Shown here: in pieces, positions 15,856 to 24,053 of the stretch | Position numbering within the stretch: position 1 is the first letter of the stretch | Layout of the letters: every line of letters begins with the position of its first letter | Assembly: GCA_034717495.1 (NCBI GenBank) | Contig: JAYELL010000033.1 | Location: forward strand, 26,802-76,731 | Length of the DNA: 49,930 bases | From: Chloroflexota bacterium | Lineage (GTDB): Bacteria > Chloroflexota > Anaerolineae > JAAEKA01 | Direction of reading: 5' to 3' | Made by a program: the position numbers and the translations under genes | Notes under the pieces: generated by a model | What the model saw: only the letters and a program-made list of their open reading frames with translations | What the model was told of the DNA's origin: nothing | Databases searched by the model: none

Positions 15856-17730
15856 ATGATTCGAGTTGCCACAGCATTGTTTTTTGCCTTTCTTCTGATC
15901 ATCCAACCCCTCTCAGCGTTGGCTGCGCCAACACCCCAAGAGGGCCAGCCAGAGCGTTATTATGTCGATATCGACTACAACACGCCATCGCAAGCAGCGA
16001 CTCTTGCCCGACTACTTCCCCACTGGGACGAGGCTCTGGAGGCTGGTTCCACTCGATTGGTCTTGACTCAAGCCGAAATCAATCTGGTGCGCCAGCAGGG
16101 ATATGAGGTGAATATCCTGGGACCTGCACCCCGAAGTCCAGAGGGCTGGCCCGCTTGTTACAATCGCCTTGACAGTTTGTTTGCCTGGCTTCAAAACTTC
16201 GCGGCAACCCACCCAACCCTGGTCGACCTGGTTGACTACGGCGACAGTTGGTGCAAGACCCAGGGCGGCTGCACCACTACCGGCGGGCAATGGATACCCG
16301 GTGATGACCTTTGGGTGGCGCGCATAACCAATGAACTGGCCACCGGCCCCAAGCAAGGCCGGCTTTTCGTCGACGCCGGCATGCACGCCCGCGAGATACC
16401 GACCCCGGAATTGGCCAGGGCTTTCATCGAACTGCTGGTCGATGGCTACGGCACCGACCCTGATATCACCTGGATGCTCGATCAACGGGAGATTTACGTG
16501 GTTCTATCGGTCAACCCCGATGGACGCCGCCTGGTCGAGATGGGTGTGGGTACCGAACCTCCCTTTACCGGCAACCCCTGGTATTGGCGCAAGACAGGCA
16601 ACAACAGCTATCCCGATTCCAGTACCTGCAGTTGGCCGCCCACCTCAAGCAACCACTATGGCACCGATCCCAACCGAAACCATGTTTTCAAATGGGATGA
16701 GCCCGGGCATAGCGACTATGTGTGCGCTCAAACCTATCGTGGTCCTGGTCCTGCCTCCGAACCGGAGATCGACGCCTATGAAACCTTCGTGCGTTCCATC
16801 ATTCCTGACCAGCGCGGCGAAGGCGATAACGACCCGGCTCCGCCCGATACCACCGGATTCCTGATCAACCTGCACAACGTGGTGAGCGGGGGTATCATCC
16901 TGGTTCCCTGGGGCTGGACCACGGCGCCAGGACCCAACAACAGTCAATTGGAAACCATTGCAGCCAAGATGGGCACCTACAACGGCTATGGTTGGAGCCA
17001 TTCCCTCTATGCCGTCAGTGGCAACACCCGCGATTGGGGCTACGGTGAACTGGGCATCCCCTCTTACACCATCGAGCTCGACGGCAACGACTTTTTCACC
17101 TCCTGTTCGCTGCTCCCCGGAATCATCGACAACATGCTGCCCCTCTTGACCTACGCAGCCAGCATTTCGGACCTTCCCTACCAGCGGGTCTACGGTCCAG
17201 ACGCCCGCAACATGGCCGTCAGTCCGGGTCTGGTCACCAGCGGAGAGACCTTTGATCTTTCATCCGAGATCAACGACAGTCAGAACGGCAACCAGCCTGT
17301 GGCGGCAGCCGAGTATTACCTGGTGCCCCAGGGGGCAGGAGTGCCAGGGGCGCCAGGCAGTGGTATGCCAATGTCCCCAACGGATGGCAGCTTCAATTCC
17401 CCGGTCGAATACGCCGGGGCCGTCGTCGATACCGCAGGCCTGGGGCGCGGGCACTACCTTGCTCTGGTGCGCGGCCTGGACAGCGGCGGCAACTGGGGGC
17501 CCCTTTCTGCTCAGCGGATCAGGGTTGAGTGTTTCTTCGCCGATATGGATTGCAGTGGGCTGGTGGATGTCAACGATGTAATCCTCACCGCGAACGCCGT
17601 ACAACGCGCCTGGACCCAGGGATTCTTCAGCGACATCTTCGACATCAACCATGCAGGCAGTGGCGACGGCGTCCTGGACATTGTCGACATTCAAACGGTA
17701 GCAGCCCTGTTTGGATCCCCTGCTCCGTGA
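15856..17730 (+). CDS. secreted M14 zinc carboxypeptidase with C-terminal dockerin-like module
   Basis: Exported metallopeptidase that should remove C-terminal residues from peptides. The 624-aa protein begins with a signal peptide (MIRVATALFFAFLLIIQPLS, cleavage near ALA-AP). The M14 domain has the zinc ligands H177 and E180 in GMHAREIPTPE, H340 in NLHN, and the catalytic Glu407 in YTIELDGND. A beta-rich linker follows (about residues 455-560). The C-terminus holds two calcium-loop repeats, DMDCSGLVDVND and DINHAGSGDGVLD, typical of type I dockerin. Start ATG 15856 has GAGGT 7 nt upstream; the frame opens earlier at 15802 without such a site. Its TGA overlaps the GTG of the next membrane gene. 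Confidence 0.88.
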   Translation: MIRVATALFFAFLLIIQPLSALAAPTPQEGQPERYYVDIDYNTPSQAATLARLLPHWDEALEAGSTRLVLTQAEINLVRQQGYEVNILGPAPRSPEGWPACYNRLDSLFAWLQNFAATHPTLVDLVDYGDSWCKTQGGCTTTGGQWIPGDDLWVARITNELATGPKQGRLFVDAGMHAREIPTPELARAFIELLVDGYGTDPDITWMLDQREIYVVLSVNPDGRRLVEMGVGTEPPFTGNPWYWRKTGNNSYPDSSTCSWPPTSSNHYGTDPNRNHVFKWDEPGHSDYVCAQTYRGPGPASEPEIDAYETFVRSIIPDQRGEGDNDPAPPDTTGFLINLHNVVSGGIILVPWGWTTAPGPNNSQLETIAAKMGTYNGYGWSHSLYAVSGNTRDWGYGELGIPSYTIELDGNDFFTSCSLLPGIIDNMLPLLTYAASISDLPYQRVYGPDARNMAVSPGLVTSGETFDLSSEINDSQNGNQPVAAAEYYLVPQGAGVPGAPGSGMPMSPTDGSFNSPVEYAGAVVDTAGLGRGHYLALVRGLDSGGNWGPLSAQRIRVECFFADMDCSGLVDVNDVILTANAVQRAWTQGFFSDIFDINHAGSGDGVLDIVDIQTVAALFGSPAP

Positions 17731-19052
17731 CCCAAGACCTCAGCCAGCGTCACATCTTTAGATTTTGGATTCCCCTGGCTGCCATGTGGGTCCTGATGGC
17801 CCTGGAGCAGCCATTTCTTGGCGCGGTCATTGCCCGGCTGGATGATCCAAAACTCAACCTGGCCGCCTATGGCTTGACCTTCTCCCTGGCTCTCCTGGTG
17901 GAAAGTCCTGTCATCATGTTTCTGACAATGGGTACCGCCCTCGCCCGGGATCGTCAATCCTACCGGCTGTTGATGCAGTTCACCCATTTCATGGCATGGA
18001 GCCTGACGGCATTACACCTGTTGATCGGACTGACACCCATCTACGGCATGATCGTTGGGGGGCTGGTAGGCGCGCCGGCCGAGGTTGTCGAACCCAGCCG
18101 CACTGCGTTTCTGTTCATGACCCCGTGGGCCGCTGCCATTGCGTACCGCCGCCTGTGGCAGGGGGTATTGATCCGATTTCAGCGCACCGGTCAGGTAGCG
18201 ATCATTACGGCGGTCCGCGTGGCCGCGACAGTGCTGGTTGCCGTTGTCGGTCTTCAGAACGGCTCCATTGCCGGGGCCAACCTGGCATCGCTCTGTGTCG
18301 TCGCCGGGGTCCTTGTCTCGGCCATGGCAGCCTGGTTCTACGTGCGACCGGTGGTGCGTCTCCATCTTGCGCAGGAAAAGAAGGTCGGAACGCCCTTAAC
18401 CTGGCCCAGCCTGCTGCGTTTCTACACGCCGCTGGCCATGACATCGTTTATCACGCTTGCCGGTCAACCCATCATCAGCCTCGGTCTCAGCCGGGGACCG
18501 AGGGCTTTGGAATCTCTGGCCGTCTGGCCGGTGATCAACGGGCTGCTTTTCCTTTTCCGCAGCACCGGCGTTGCCTTCCAGGAGGTGGTGGTTGCCCTGT
18601 TGAAGGACGAAGCGAGCTACCGTGCCCTGCGCCGTTTCGCCCATAGACTTGCCATGGGGCTCAGCGGGCTGCTGGCCGTCATCTGCCTCACCCCCCTGGC
18701 CAACGCCTGGTTTGTCGGCGTGGCAGGCCTGTCACCCGAGTTGGCGTCGATCGCCAGGATTCCGGCGATGCTTCTCATCCTGGTGCCCGGGTTGACAGCC
18801 CTAACCTCGTGGCAACGTGGCGTGCTGATACACTTTGGCCGCACTTCCCCAATCACTGTGGCGACAGCACTCAACATCGGCCTGCTGCTCATCACAATCC
18901 TGCTTGCCACCTCCCTCCTCCCATTGCCAGGAGCCATTATTGCTGCCCTCGCGCTGACGCTCTCGTTGTCCGCAGAGGTGGCCTTCCTTACCCGCAAAGC
19001 CCACGGCACGCTCCGTCGCAGCCACACCGGTGCGGCGATCAACCGATCTTGA
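17727..19052 (+). CDS. ANKH/MATE-like polytopic membrane protein (MOP-type fold)
   Basis: The 441-aa protein has about 12 hydrophobic helices in two similar halves. Each half starts with an F-W/Y-x-P-L-A motif: FWIPLAAMWVLMALEQP at residue ~11 and FYTPLAMTSFITLAGQP at ~233. These motifs and the segments LAAYGLTFSLALLVESPV and RTAFLFMTPWAAAIAY resemble the animal progressive ankylosis protein ANKH and the wider MATE/MOP flippase superfamily. The transported substrate is unknown. It could export a small anion such as pyrophosphate/ATP or flip a lipid-linked glycan; neither is proven. GTG 17727 overlaps the peptidase TGA (GTGA), so the pair is cotranscribed. The open frame starts earlier but that part is antisense-like translation of the peptidase gene. 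Confidence 0.6.
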   Translation: MTQDLSQRHIFRFWIPLAAMWVLMALEQPFLGAVIARLDDPKLNLAAYGLTFSLALLVESPVIMFLTMGTALARDRQSYRLLMQFTHFMAWSLTALHLLIGLTPIYGMIVGGLVGAPAEVVEPSRTAFLFMTPWAAAIAYRRLWQGVLIRFQRTGQVAIITAVRVAATVLVAVVGLQNGSIAGANLASLCVVAGVLVSAMAAWFYVRPVVRLHLAQEKKVGTPLTWPSLLRFYTPLAMTSFITLAGQPIISLGLSRGPRALESLAVWPVINGLLFLFRSTGVAFQEVVVALLKDEASYRALRRFAHRLAMGLSGLLAVICLTPLANAWFVGVAGLSPELASIARIPAMLLILVPGLTALTSWQRGVLIHFGRTSPITVATALNIGLLLITILLATSLLPLPGAIIAALALTLSLSAEVAFLTRKAHGTLRRSHTGAAINRS

Positions 19053-19116
19053 AAAAGGTCATGTGAATTGGGTGTGTTTCATCCTCCCCGCCCTCTGCAC
19101 TTATCCAGGTCAGGAG

Positions 19117-20118
19117 TCAGGCAAAAAGCTCGCGCAGGGACTGGTGGTCGTAGCCGGCGCCCAACCCGGTCATGAGCAGCACCCGCGACTTTTGGGGATT
19201 CAGATCGTTGGCGAAGATTGCACCCGCCTTGAGCAACGCCGTGCCACCCCCCGCGTAAGCGTAGATGGGACGAACACCCCCAAAAGGGACCCTGGTGGAA
19301 ATCACAACCGGAACACTCCGATACAAGGCTTCCAATATTCCCTGATACAAGGCCTCGTTCACATTGCCGGCGCCCACGCTGGAGATTACCAGGCCAGCGG
19401 CGCCACGATCCAGCGCCGCCCGCAGGGCAAACTCATCCACACCGGCGTACATAGGGATGATGTCCACTCTGGGCAACGACGATGGCAGCGGGACATGCAC
19501 GTGGGGAGTCCAGATGTGGCTGAACTGAACAAGACCGTCGCCCACGATGCCCAGATCGGGTTCCAGAACAGACTCGAAGGCATCAACATCGGAGGTGTCA
19601 ATCTTGGTACCCCGTCGCGCAGAGTGAATTTCCCCATGCATCACGATCAAGACGCCCCTGTCCCGTGAGCCCGAATCGACGGCCACTGCAGCAGCCTGCA
19701 GGATATTGGCAGGACCATCGGGATCGGGATCCGTGGCCGCGCGCATGGCGCCAGTGAACACGATGGAAATCGGGCTCGGGACCGTGATGTCAAGGAAGAA
19801 GGCGGTCTCCTCCATAGTATCGGTGCCATGGAGGATTACGATGCCATCAGGTTGTTCTTCGGCAAGCACTGCTGAAACCCGTTGGGCCAGGCCGCACCAA
19901 TGCTCGGGACGCATTCGCTCGCTGGGAATGTTGGCAAAGTCCTCAACCCGCACCTGGGCAACCCTATCCAGGCCGGGCGCCGCCGCCACCAGGTCGCGTC
20001 CTTTCAGGGCAGGCACAGGCCCGCCGGCCCGCTGTTCGGTCCGCATGGCGATAGTGCCACCGGTAGCCATCACACATATGCGGGGAAGCGACCGGGGAAA
20101 GATAGCATTGTCGTTCAT
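19117..20118 (-). CDS. L-asparaginase family amidohydrolase (type I/II fold)
   Basis: Hydrolyses asparagine (or a related amide) to aspartate and ammonia. The 333-aa protein has both family signatures: ATGGTIAMRTE near residue 17 with the first catalytic Thr, and ILHGTDTMEETAFFLD with the second Thr-Asp pair at about residues 95-110. Length is standard. No signal peptide, so it is probably cytoplasmic. ATG 20118 fits the family N-terminus; the frame extends to 20247 but that part carries no conserved sequence and contains the promoter. The promoter TTGCCC-17-TAGGAT ends only 10 nt before this ATG. The gene is convergent with the ANKH-like gene (64 nt between ends, no clear terminator). Confidence 0.88.
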   Translation of the reverse strand: MNDNAIFPRSLPRICVMATGGTIAMRTEQRAGGPVPALKGRDLVAAAPGLDRVAQVRVEDFANIPSERMRPEHWCGLAQRVSAVLAEEQPDGIVILHGTDTMEETAFFLDITVPSPISIVFTGAMRAATDPDPDGPANILQAAAVAVDSGSRDRGVLIVMHGEIHSARRGTKIDTSDVDAFESVLEPDLGIVGDGLVQFSHIWTPHVHVPLPSSLPRVDIIPMYAGVDEFALRAALDRGAAGLVISSVGAGNVNEALYQGILEALYRSVPVVISTRVPFGGVRPIYAYAGGGTALLKAGAIFANDLNPQKSRVLLMTGLGAGYDHQSLRELFA

Positions 20119-20128
20119 GGCGACAGGA

Positions 20129-20157
20129 ATCCTAACCCAGATTGCCAACCTGGGCAA
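20129..20157 (-). promoter_or_regulatory. promoter of the asparaginase gene, near-leaderless
   Basis: Minus-strand TTGCCC (20152-20157), 17-nt spacer, TAGGAT (20129-20134). The ATG (20118) begins 10 nt after the -10 box, so the leader would be about 3-4 nt. Confidence 0.55.
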
Positions 20158-20208
20158 GAGAGGATGCCGCGACAATAACTTTGAGCGACCCACATGGTTT
20201 GACGCGGA

Positions 20209-20230
20209 GATCGCATCCTCAGATGCGATC
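20209..20230. other. 9-bp perfect inverted repeat between divergent genes
   Basis: GATCGCATC CTCA GATGCGATC. It sits midway between the divergent asparaginase and DUF2085 promoters and has no T-run, so it is more likely a regulator site or DNA hairpin than a terminator. Confidence 0.5.
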
Positions 20231-20254
20231 TTGAACTGCAAGCGCATCCAAGGA

Positions 20255-20284
20255 TTGCTTTCAAAAGAAGATACAGGGTATAAT
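20255..20284 (+). promoter_or_regulatory. promoter of the DUF2085 gene
   Basis: TTGCTT (20255-20260), 18-nt spacer, perfect TATAAT (20279-20284). Leader of about 24 nt to the ATG at 20315. Confidence 0.65.
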
Positions 20285-20314
20285 CAAACTGCTTGACAGT
20301 ATTGGAACCCTTCG

Positions 20315-21166
20315 ATGGACAAGAGCCCGGACAAATTCGATCCTCAGGAACGCCACGCGGCCAACGATGGTCTCAAGGAATCGCCAGGTGCGGGCGATCG
20401 GATTCTGTTGTTGGCAGGAATCGCGATCATCGTTGCCACGCTTTTCCTCTCTCCTGGCGGCTTGCTCGACAAGGCTGACCACGTCGGATATGCCGTCTGC
20501 CACCAGATTCCAGTTCGCTCCTATTTTTTCGGTGACCGGCAACTTCCCCTCTGTGCCCGCTGCAGTGGCCAATATCTGGGTGCCCTCTTCGGACTGGTTT
20601 CAATGATTGCCATGGGACGGGGGCGCGCCGGCCGGATGCCGCCGACTCCCATCGTCGTTATCCTGGCGGGTTTCATCGCTATCTGGGCCTTCGATGGCCT
20701 CAACTCCTATTTGACCCTGTTTCCCGGTGCCCCCCACCTATACGAACCCAGTAATTTTCTGCGCGTAACCACTGGCGGGCTGCAAGGGGTAGCATTGATT
20801 GCTCTTGTATGGCCCTTTTTCAACGTAAGCCTTTGGGCAAAAACCTCACCTCGCTCCAGCATCGGCAGGTTGCGGGAAGTCGGCCTGCTGCTTGTTGTCG
20901 TTGCATTGATCGTCGCGCTTGTCAACAGCGAGTTTGCGCCGCTACTCTATCCTTTGGCTCTCTTGAGCGTAGCCGGAACCCTGATCATGCTCACATTGGT
21001 GAACACCATGATCGTTGTTCTTGTCCTCAAAAAAGATGGCGCAGTGCGAAATTGGCGCGAGGCGCTGCCACTTGTGGTGGCAGGACTGGCACTGTCATCT
21101 GTTGGCCTGTTGATCATCGTTCTGGGCCGCTCGTGGTTGACTGACATGTTTGGCCTTCCCTTATAA
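20315..21166 (+). CDS. DUF2085 family membrane protein
   Basis: The 283-aa integral membrane protein has about seven hydrophobic segments. The DUF2085 core is clear: CHQIPVRSYFF (about residues 62-72) and QLPLCARCSGQYLGALFG (about 78-95), giving the conserved Cys-His and Cys-x-x-Cys set after the first membrane helix. The family has no established function; the cysteines suggest metal or redox chemistry. An N-terminal ~28-residue hydrophilic lead precedes the first helix. It has its own promoter and is followed by a 222-nt gap, so it is probably monocistronic. Confidence 0.82.
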   Translation: MDKSPDKFDPQERHAANDGLKESPGAGDRILLLAGIAIIVATLFLSPGGLLDKADHVGYAVCHQIPVRSYFFGDRQLPLCARCSGQYLGALFGLVSMIAMGRGRAGRMPPTPIVVILAGFIAIWAFDGLNSYLTLFPGAPHLYEPSNFLRVTTGGLQGVALIALVWPFFNVSLWAKTSPRSSIGRLREVGLLLVVVALIVALVNSEFAPLLYPLALLSVAGTLIMLTLVNTMIVVLVLKKDGAVRNWREALPLVVAGLALSSVGLLIIVLGRSWLTDMFGLPL

Positions 21167-21388
21167 GTAGTTTCCCACATACATCCTCAAAGCCGCAACC
21201 AACCTTTCGATCATCCGTATAGAGTATTGAGAGCTGAGAATGGCGCCCGCCTGGGATGGCCCATCGACAGCAGCACTCATCGCCTGATCGAATGAGTGTG
21301 TGTTTGCAGACAGGGAAATCACCCGCTGGCCCCTGGCTGGTTTGAACAGGTCAGCCACGGTTGCATGGTTTTTTTCGAGGAGGATATG

Positions 21389-22162
21389 ATGGATATTGGT
21401 TTGGCCTTCAGTTATATGTTTTCGGATCCGAAGTGGCTGAGTAAGCTGCTGATTGGTGCCGTCATCATTCTTGGCAGTTTTCTTTTGAGCCCCATTCTGG
21501 TCGGAATATTGGGGTTCTTCGTCGTCGCCGGCTACACCCTGGAAGTGCTTCGCAACGTCCGGAAAGGCTCTCAGTCACCCCTTCCCGAGTGGCGGGATCA
21601 CTGGGGTCAATGGCTGGTGCTGGGTATTAAGCTCGCCATAGTGGTTCTCGTATGGTCGCTTCCGGGCATTGCTCTCGGCATCCCGGGCAGCATCGGCAAT
21701 ACCATTGCCGCAGAAGGTGGCAGGGCAGCCTGGTTCGGCTTGACGATCGGCGCCTTCTTCAGCTGTCTTTCCCTGCTCTGGTACATCATTGTTGCCCTCG
21801 TCAGCCCGGCACTGTACATCCGCATGGCCGAAACTCAAGACATCTCCAGCGGTTTCGAATTCAACGAGATACTCCAGTTCACCCGCAACAACATCGCGGA
21901 CATCCTGGTAGCGGTGGTTGTCATCTTTATCCTGGGTTTGGTTGCTGCCTTCGCCGGTACGGTAGTGGGAACCATGTTGTGTGTGATCGGATTGGCCATC
22001 ACCCTGCCCGCCGTGGGTCTCTATGTCAACCTGGTTCAGTCGCACCTCTACGCTCAGATTGGGAACGACAAGGGGCGACGCCAGCCGGCAACCCCAGAGC
22101 CAACCCAGCCGGCAGAACCGGTGACGGCCGAAGTCGTCGATACCGGCGCGGCCAGCCAATAA
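21389..22162 (+). CDS. DUF4013 family membrane protein, copy 1
   Basis: The 257-aa protein has the DUF4013 layout: MDIGLAFSYMFSDPKWLSKL at the start, a first membrane helix, VVAGYTLEVLRNVRKG, PLPEWRDHWGQWL, then four or five further helices and a Pro/Glu/Ala-rich cytoplasmic tail. Function of the family is unknown. GAGGAGG lies 5 nt before the ATG at 21389; a second ATG one codon upstream (21386) is too close to that site. It is a paralogue of the next gene in the same orientation. An inverted repeat just after it probably ends its transcript. Confidence 0.83.
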   Translation: MDIGLAFSYMFSDPKWLSKLLIGAVIILGSFLLSPILVGILGFFVVAGYTLEVLRNVRKGSQSPLPEWRDHWGQWLVLGIKLAIVVLVWSLPGIALGIPGSIGNTIAAEGGRAAWFGLTIGAFFSCLSLLWYIIVALVSPALYIRMAETQDISSGFEFNEILQFTRNNIADILVAVVVIFILGLVAAFAGTVVGTMLCVIGLAITLPAVGLYVNLVQSHLYAQIGNDKGRRQPATPEPTQPAEPVTAEVVDTGAASQ

Positions 22163-22188
22163 CATCTGGTCGCTCGGCCGCAACTTGC

Positions 22189-22236
22189 AATCGACAGGAT
22201 TTGCGGATACTTTCAGCAAACCCTGTCGATTTTGCC
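22189..22236 (+). terminator. hairpin after DUF4013 copy 1
   Basis: Inverted repeat AATCGACAGGATTTGC (22189-22204) and GCAAACCCTGTCGATT (22216-22231) with one mismatch and an 11-nt loop, followed by TTGCC. Likely a terminator although the T-run is weak. Confidence 0.5.
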
Positions 22237-22244
22237 TCCTGAGA

Positions 22245-22273
22245 TTGTGTTACCGGCAAGCTTGCGCTATAAT
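22245..22273 (+). promoter_or_regulatory. promoter of DUF4013 copy 2
   Basis: TTGTGT (22245-22250), 17-nt spacer, TATAAT (22268-22273). The gene has AAGGAG just before its ATG (22318). Confidence 0.6.
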
Positions 22274-22317
22274 GATCGGGTCAAGTTGAGGACCTGGATC
22301 GCTCGCAAGGAGAAATC

Positions 22318-23088
22318 ATGGATATCGGCAAGTCTTTCACTTATATGTTTGAGGATCCCGATTGGATTAGCAAGCTCGCGATCGGCACAGCGGTGCTGAT
22401 CATCAGCGCTCTGCTGTCACCTATTCTCATCGGGGTATTGGGTTATTTCATTGTTAGCGGCTACGGACTCGACGTTCTTGCCAATGTACGTGGCGGTGAC
22501 AAGACCCCCATGCCCGCCTGGAAGGACAAATGGGGTGAATGGCTCATCAAAGGCTTCAAAGTTTGGGTCGCAACCATTGTCTGGGCTCTTCCGGCAATCC
22601 TGCTTGGGATATTCATCTTTTTTGGCGGCGTAATCGCTGGCAATGAAGGGGGAGAGGCCATCGGAGCGGTCATCATGGCCTGCTTTGGCTGTCTCAGTCT
22701 GCTCTGGGCACTGGTGGTTTTCGTGGCATCGCCCGGCATCTACATTCGACTTGCAGAAACAGGCGAATTGAGTGAAGCACTCCACTTCGGCGACATCATC
22801 GAGTTTACGCGGGATAACCTGGGTGAGGTCCTGATAGCGATCATCGTGACCTTTCTGGCCTCGATGGCCGTCTCTCTGGTCGCGGGAATGGTCGGTTTGC
22901 TGCTCTGCGGCATCGGGGTGTTGATCCTCGGGCCTTTGGCTCAGCTGATCATCATGCTCATCCAGATGCATCTGTACGCGCAGGTCGGCACCGGAACGCT
23001 GGATATGGTTGAATACGAGCCCGACGACCTGGCGCCAGCGAACGATACATTGACAACACCGTTGGAACCGGCGCCAGAAGCTCAGTAA
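22318..23088 (+). CDS. DUF4013 family membrane protein, copy 2
   Basis: The 256-aa paralogue of the preceding gene has the same order of landmarks: MDIGKSFTYMFEDPDWISKL, a helix, IVSGYGLDVLANVRGG, PMPAWKDKWGEWLIKG, helices, and a hydrophilic acidic tail. The two copies are well diverged but clearly a tandem duplication (inference from shared motifs and length). It has its own TATAAT promoter, unlike a simple operon partner. CAAGGAG sits 6 nt before the ATG. Function unknown. Confidence 0.83.
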   Translation: MDIGKSFTYMFEDPDWISKLAIGTAVLIISALLSPILIGVLGYFIVSGYGLDVLANVRGGDKTPMPAWKDKWGEWLIKGFKVWVATIVWALPAILLGIFIFFGGVIAGNEGGEAIGAVIMACFGCLSLLWALVVFVASPGIYIRLAETGELSEALHFGDIIEFTRDNLGEVLIAIIVTFLASMAVSLVAGMVGLLLCGIGVLILGPLAQLIIMLIQMHLYAQVGTGTLDMVEYEPDDLAPANDTLTTPLEPAPEAQ

Positions 23089-23251
23089 CAGCCGGTTGAT
23101 CCTTTTTGCAGTAACCAGAAGGTTCTTCAGCGTTGATTGAAGCGCTCGCCAAGGTATCGACCTCGACGACATGAGCCCCGCTGTTTGCATGGCCCGCATG
23201 CTCCGGCGACGACAAGACGGCACGACTGGCTGTCACCTTCCTGATGCAGGT

Positions 23252-23614
23252 CGTCCACGAATGGGGTCACGAATACACGAATAGGATCGTGGGGATGGTG
23301 GGTGCGTGTTGGCGCGGGAGTTTGCATGATGCTATGTGCCCGGTCAACCACGAATGGGGAAGATGGGGCGGCCGTCCACGAATGGGGTCACGAATGCACG
23401 AATGGGATCGTGGGGATGGTGGGTGCGTGTTGGCGCGGGAGTTTGCATGATGCTATGTGCCCGGTCAACCACGAATGGGAAAGATGGGCAGGCCGTCCAC
23501 GAATGGGGTCACGAATGCACGAATAGGATCGTGGGGATGGTGGGTGCGTGTTGGCGCGGGAGTTTGCATGATGCTATGTGCCCGGTCAACCACGAATGGG
23601 GTGGTGGCGGGGGG
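23252..23614. repeat. three tandem copies of a 121-bp repeat
   Basis: GTCCACGAATGGGGTCACGA recurs at 23253, 23374 and 23495, an exact 121-bp period. Each unit has several CACGAAT words and a conserved core GGATCGTGGGGATGGTGGGT through TTTGCATGATGCTATGTGCC. Copies differ by a few bases only. Open frames here exist in three phases because 121 is not a multiple of 3; I read it as noncoding. Confidence 0.9.
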
Positions 23615-23897
23615 CGGCATTCGTGTATTCGCGCCGTCGCACGCCAGCAGGCGTACCGTGACGCTAGCAAGCGGTGCGAGAGCTAGGTAAGGCCGCCGAG
23701 AGGTGTGAGCTAGGCAATTCGCGGACGGCCACGAAACAACCGAGGCCATCCGTCGATATCCCAGTGGTCAACGATCAATTGTCAGAGCGAAGCGATGGGC
23801 TTCCCAAACTGGGAAGGGGAGCCCGAAAAGTAGTGCCATCCCGTCTCCCCTCCCCGGTTCGGGGAGGGGCTGGGGGAGGGGTCATGTCTGGAATTGC
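23615..23897. other. intergenic repeat debris and G/C-rich hairpin
   Basis: No gene. It holds ATTCGTGTATTCG at 23619-23631, the exact reverse complement of 23270-23282 in the tandem array. An inverted near-copy of GGCCGTCCRCGAAT lies at 23716-23730 and a TCAATTGTCAG-type repeat at about 23763-23786. A perfect 10-bp hairpin CCCCTCCCCG-GTT-CGGGGAGGGG (23847-23869) is of the kind often dispersed between genes. Confidence 0.55.
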
Positions 23898-24017
23898 TTG
23901 TTGGCGACATTCTTCCCAAGAAACACGCGCTTCACCGAGTTTCTTTCCATAAGAATGAACCCGCCGCGTGGATTCATGGCGGAGCTTTCGAGAAACCCCT
24001 TTGGAATTGCTGTCGGA

Positions 24018-24047
24018 TTGACCCAGGCAGTGACGGCATGCTACAAT
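24018..24047 (+). promoter_or_regulatory. promoter of uvrC, leaderless
   Basis: TTGACC (24018-24023), 18-nt spacer, TACAAT (24042-24047). The ATG begins 6 nt later at 24054, so transcription should start at or within a base of the start codon. No ribosome site precedes it. Confidence 0.7.
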
Positions 24048-24053
24048 AGCGCC

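Noticed and set aside
15648-15902. 84-codon minus-strand open frame
   Set aside because: It overlaps both the DUF433-like promoter and the start of the M14 peptidase gene and shows no family features.
21170-21388. Promoter before DUF4013 copy 1
   Set aside because: A TATAGA at about 21222 exists but without a convincing -35; a 7-bp inverted repeat CACTCAT/ATGAGTG (about 21275-21300) is too short to call.
23252-23614. CRISPR array
   Set aside because: The 121-bp units are repeated end to end with no unique spacers, and no cas gene is nearby.
23302-23690. Repetitive open frames in the 121-bp array
   Set aside because: The same DNA is open in three phases and gives the same peptide from shifted copies; no ribosome site or known domain.
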